DNA from: a virus
Virus record (IMG/VR): IMGVR_UViG_3300040960_001030
Span: 1-22,114 of that record
Strand: one strand, 5' to 3'
Length of the DNA: 22,114 nt
A program made the position numbers and the translations under genes. The notes under the pieces are model-generated. The model was not told the DNA's origin and did not search any database. It was given only the letters and a program-made list of their open reading frames with translations. Positions 20,828-22,114 of this stretch are shown piece after piece (positions within the stretch are counted from its first letter, which is position 1; every line of letters starts with the position of its first letter).

Positions 20828-21096
20828 GCTGCTACCTCCTGAAGCTTATTGCTTGCGATTTCGTACCAGTTGACGTCAGACATAAACGCCAGCGCGTAGT
20901 CTAGCGCTAAGCCCTCCGGCGCTGTCTGGCTCACCAGCTCTTCCGCGTGCTCTTGGAGCAGCTCTGCTAGCTCGCTTTCTGTCAGCGTTTCGCGTTCTAA
21001 GCCCCACTCCTCCACGGGGTTGAAGCCGTCGAACATTTCCAGATTGATTCGCCACGTTGCGTAATTGGTCCAGCCGTTGTATTTGGTGTCGGTCAT
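20824..21096 (-). CDS. DUF7249-like NGWTNYATW phage protein
   Basis: 90 residues from ATG 21096, with AGAGGA upstream; the frame open back to 21288 is shadow of the next gene and leader. The N-terminus NGWTNYATWRINLEMFDG (residues 7-24) is the hallmark of a small family found in many phages and plasmids (DUF7249, named from memory), with unknown role. The rest is acidic and helical (ESELAELLQEHAEELVS and LDYALAFMSDVNWYEIASN). Stop overlaps the next ATG (ATGA). Confidence 0.85.
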   Translation of the reverse strand: MTDTKYNGWTNYATWRINLEMFDGFNPVEEWGLERETLTESELAELLQEHAEELVSQTAPEGLALDYALAFMSDVNWYEIASNKLQEVAA

Positions 21097-21160
21097 TGTG
21101 GTGTCCTCTTTGAATTCTGTGGCTTGCCTCATCAGCGGGCAGGGAGCCACCCTTACCCGG

Positions 21161-21174
21161 ACGCCCGAAGGCGT
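21161..21174 (-). promoter_or_regulatory. C(UUCG)G tetraloop hairpin in intergenic leader
   Basis: In the leftward transcript ACGCC-UUCG-GGCGU forms a five-pair stem with an extra-stable UUCG loop, in the 85-base gap between the genes at 21182-21349 and 20824-21096. No U tract follows. Possible transcript stabiliser or attenuator. Confidence 0.45.
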
Positions 21175-21181
21175 TTCGGCG

Positions 21182-21349
21182 CTACTCATCGACACTGTAT
21201 ACGGCTTGTTCTTCGGGGTAATTCTTACAGAAGAACACATAGCCCCACTCGTCTTTATAATAGCTATTTTCCTCGCCGGTTTCAACAAGCTTAATAGCGC
21301 CGCTTGCTAGCCATGCTTCTGCTGTTTTGGTGCTTATTTGTCGTAACAT
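21182..21349 (-). CDS. Small hypothetical protein, 55 residues
   Basis: ATG 21349 with GAGG eight bases upstream; the frame to 21403 is shadow. The sequence LRQISTKTAEAWLASGAIKLVETGEENSYYKDEWGYVFF reads as a small helix followed by a beta hairpin, ending CKNYPEEQAVYSVDE. No family recognised with certainty. A GCCGTAGCG motif (21378-21386) lies in the gap before it. Confidence 0.65.
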   Translation of the reverse strand: MLRQISTKTAEAWLASGAIKLVETGEENSYYKDEWGYVFFCKNYPEEQAVYSVDE

Positions 21350-21392
21350 TGTGCTGCCCTCACTGTTTACTGTTTGAGCCGTAGCGGCCCTT

Positions 21393-21554
21393 TCAATAGC
21401 CAAGCCATGCTAGCACTTCGGCGCTGTCGTAGCAATCCCTTCGGCCCATTTCATCCACAAATTCTTGCCAATCAATGTCGTGCTTCTCTACTTCCCGGCG
21501 TGCTTCGGTTTCGCTAACTTCAAAGCCTGCCATCGCTTCATCATACGTTGCCAT
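21393..21554 (-). CDS. First early gene: small acidic protein, 53 residues
   Basis: ATG 21554 with AAGGGAA upstream; TGA at 21393-21395. Helical and acidic (DEAMAGFEVSETEARREVEKHDIDWQEFVDEMG) with a C-terminal SAEVLAWLGY. The 'D-x-x-W-x-E-F-V ... Y-x-x-x-E-V-L-x-W-L-G-Y' end is recurrent in short phage proteins of unknown function. It is the promoter-proximal gene of the leftward early operon, about 50 bases after the likely transcription start. Confidence 0.72.
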   Translation of the reverse strand: MATYDEAMAGFEVSETEARREVEKHDIDWQEFVDEMGRRDCYDSAEVLAWLGY

Positions 21555-21610
21555 GATGCTTCCCTTTCTGGCTTAGCGCTCCGGCCCTATGCCGTCGCTC
21601 TATGGTTCCC

Positions 21611-21639
21611 ATTGTGCGCGCTTCGCCCCAAGCTGTCAA
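21611..21639 (-). promoter_or_regulatory. Sigma70-like promoter of the leftward early operon
   Basis: On the - strand a perfect TTGACA (21634-21639) is followed after 17 bases by CACAAT (21611-21616, 4/6). It lies 57 bases before the first ATG of the early gene run and immediately left of the gene-free control region. With no phage RNA polymerase visible, host polymerase reading this promoter early is the simplest reading. Confidence 0.7.
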
Positions 21640-21692
21640 GCACTATTTGCGACCGTTCGTCGGCGGGGCATGATGCACATAGCGTGCCAAGT

Positions 21693-21725
21693 GGTGGCGC
21701 GATGGTGGCGCGATGGTGGCGTGGC
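21693..21725 (+). repeat. GGTGGCGCGAT iteron-like tandem repeats
   Basis: Two perfect 11-base copies (21693-21703, 21704-21714) and a third partial copy starting GGTGGCG (21715-21721), followed by further GTGGCG and CGTGGCGGC words to about 21740. Tandem spacing of one helical turn is typical of initiator or regulator binding. Confidence 0.7.
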
Positions 21726-21783
21726 GCTGTCGTGGCGGCTGCCGCCTTGCCCCCTCTCTGCCCCCAAAACGTGAGCCTGGACT

Positions 21784-21811
21784 CACATAATGTGTGCAAT
21801 GCTTACATTGC
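21784..21811. promoter_or_regulatory. Two adjacent palindromes (operator-like)
   Basis: CACAT-A-ATGTG (21784-21794) is directly followed by GCAATG-CTTA-CATTGC (21796-21811), a perfect six-base inverted repeat around four bases. Paired dyads like these are typical dimeric-repressor sites. Confidence 0.5.
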
Positions 21812-21838
21812 GTGGCGCGTCGGGCCAAATCGCAATCG

Positions 21839-21859
21839 AAATGATAACGATTCGCATTC
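21839..21859. promoter_or_regulatory. Fur-box-like sequence
   Basis: AAATGATAACGATTCGCATTC agrees at 17 of 21 positions with the 7-1-7 gammaproteobacterial Fur consensus (ATGATAATGATTATCAT core). It is flanked by CGCAAT direct repeats (21831-21836, 21859-21864) and includes AATCG/CGATT inverted arms (21834-21838, 21848-21852). It may be a real Fur site, a phage operator of like shape, or chance. Confidence 0.3.
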
Positions 21860-21922
21860 GCAATGGGGCGGGGGAGGGGCTGTGGCGCGGCGGTCCGATG
21901 CGGGGTGCTGCTCCGACTTGCA

Positions 21923-21935
21923 AAAAGTAACTTTT
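21923..21935. promoter_or_regulatory. AAAAGT-A-ACTTTT palindrome
   Basis: A perfect 6-1-6 dyad at the junction from GC-rich to AT-rich DNA in the control region. It can also form a hairpin ended by UUUUG on the + strand, but the stem is AT-rich and weak as a terminator. Confidence 0.4.
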
Positions 21936-21941
21936 GAGCCC

Positions 21942-22029
21942 TAAGTGGACACAATCTGATACACTTTATCTGCTAGCAAACTGCCCGCTAAGCCGCATAA
22001 CGCCTACAAAGTGTACAAAAAGTGAACAA
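21942..22029. repeat. AAGTGNACAA repeats with inverted partner
   Basis: AAAGTGTACAA (22008-22018) and AAAGTGAACAA (22019-22029) are head-to-tail (10/11), and TAAGTGGACA (21942-21951) is a third related copy. TACACTTT (21960-21967) is the exact inverse of AAAGTGTA (22008-22015), so the set holds both direct and inverted sites. Confidence 0.6.
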
Positions 22030-22038
22030 TATGGAAAA

Positions 22039-22076
22039 CTGCATGAGCCGTAGCGCTCTGCATGGGCCGTAATGCT
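22039..22076 (+). repeat. Tandem 19-bp repeat carrying the GCCGTA motif
   Basis: Two abutting copies, 22039-22057 and 22058-22076, of CTGCATGRGCCGTARYGCT, 16/19 identical. Each contains the GCCGTA(G/A) word also found in other intergenic gaps of the window. Confidence 0.72.
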
Positions 22077-22114
22077 ACCCATTTACGCTTCATTACCCTA
22101 CAGCTATTGACTTT

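Larger units (their letters stand above)
21640..22114. other. Gene-free control region, possible origin
   Basis: About 475 bp without a gene I can support: frames on both strands lack SD sites and give low-complexity Arg/Ala/Ser-rich products. The left half is GC-rich with GGTGGCG repeats; the right half is AT-richer with AAGTGNACAA repeats, palindromes and a tandem 19-mer. At the very edge, TTGACT (22107-22112, + strand) could be the -35 of a rightward promoter whose -10 lies outside. The layout suits a divergent early control region and/or replication origin. Confidence 0.6.

Noticed and set aside
21465-21944. Long + strand open frame through the control region (and - strand frames at 21587-21954)
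   Set aside because: Products are low-complexity and Ala/Arg/Cys-rich, have no SD, run through the early promoter and the first early gene, and result from high GC with few stops.
1-22114. Phage RNA polymerase gene or T7-type promoters, and tRNA genes
   Set aside because: No protein with RNA polymerase motifs, no repeated 23-bp T7-like promoter, and no cloverleaf with a TTCRA T-loop was found; they may lie outside the window.
21660-22114. Physical genome end with terminal repeats
   Set aside because: The repeats are short and regulatory in look; no long direct terminal repeat can be recognised without the rest of the genome.

Overview
The window is part of a tailed-phage genome, most likely a podovirus of the broad T7-like/Zobellviridae type. 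The evidence is a short-tailed-phage set of tail and ejection genes on the + strand facing a T7-style replication module on the - strand: gp4-type primase-helicase, gp5-type family A DNA polymerase, gp6-type 5'-3' exonuclease and an SSB-like protein. A monomeric, cobalamin-dependent (class II) ribonucleotide reductase sits inside that module. From memory, this combination is the hallmark of the marine 'cobavirus' group (Cobavirinae) of roseobacter phages. I could not check this by search, and the host is not fixed by the sequence. No phage RNA polymerase is visible, and the promoters I can recognise are sigma70-like, so at least these genes appear to be read by host RNA polymerase.

Layout. 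1-6972 (+): end of a tail adaptor gene, a large tail/structural protein, and three consecutive ejection (internal virion) protein genes. 6972-7016: a hairpin that ends both converging transcription units. 7019-16486 (-): MazG-like pyrophosphatase, small genes including a DUF3310 protein, metallophosphoesterase, HNH nuclease, a 46-residue gene, exonuclease, SSB, DNA polymerase, an HTH protein, class II RNR, a DUF1289 protein and the primase-helicase. Genes are packed with ATGA, GTGA, TAATG or TGATG overlaps and have strong Shine-Dalgarno sites. Three sigma70-like promoters drive sub-blocks of this module, and each has its -35 box on or just after the stop codon of the preceding gene.

16536-21554 (-): a dense run of about 18 small early or accessory genes, many shorter than 60 codons. 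It includes two genes built on a tetrapeptide tandem repeat (V-x-G-x), a DUF551 gene, an HTPGPW/zinc-ribbon fusion, two small membrane proteins and a DUF7249-like protein. A cassette at about 17942-18728 is strikingly rich in GATC, while the rest of the window is poor in it.

21555-22114: leader, promoter and a control region of about 460 bp with no convincing gene, filled with iteron-like repeats, palindromes, a Fur-box-like site and tandem repeats. It starts the leftward early transcript and probably also faces a rightward unit beyond the window, so it could be the early control region and/or a replication origin.

How the parts work together: RNR, the MazG-like protein and DUF3310 act on nucleotide pools; exonuclease and HNH nuclease act on DNA; primase-helicase, SSB and polymerase form the replisome; the tail and ejection proteins build the virion's DNA-delivery machine. 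Head, portal, terminase and tail-fibre genes are outside the window.
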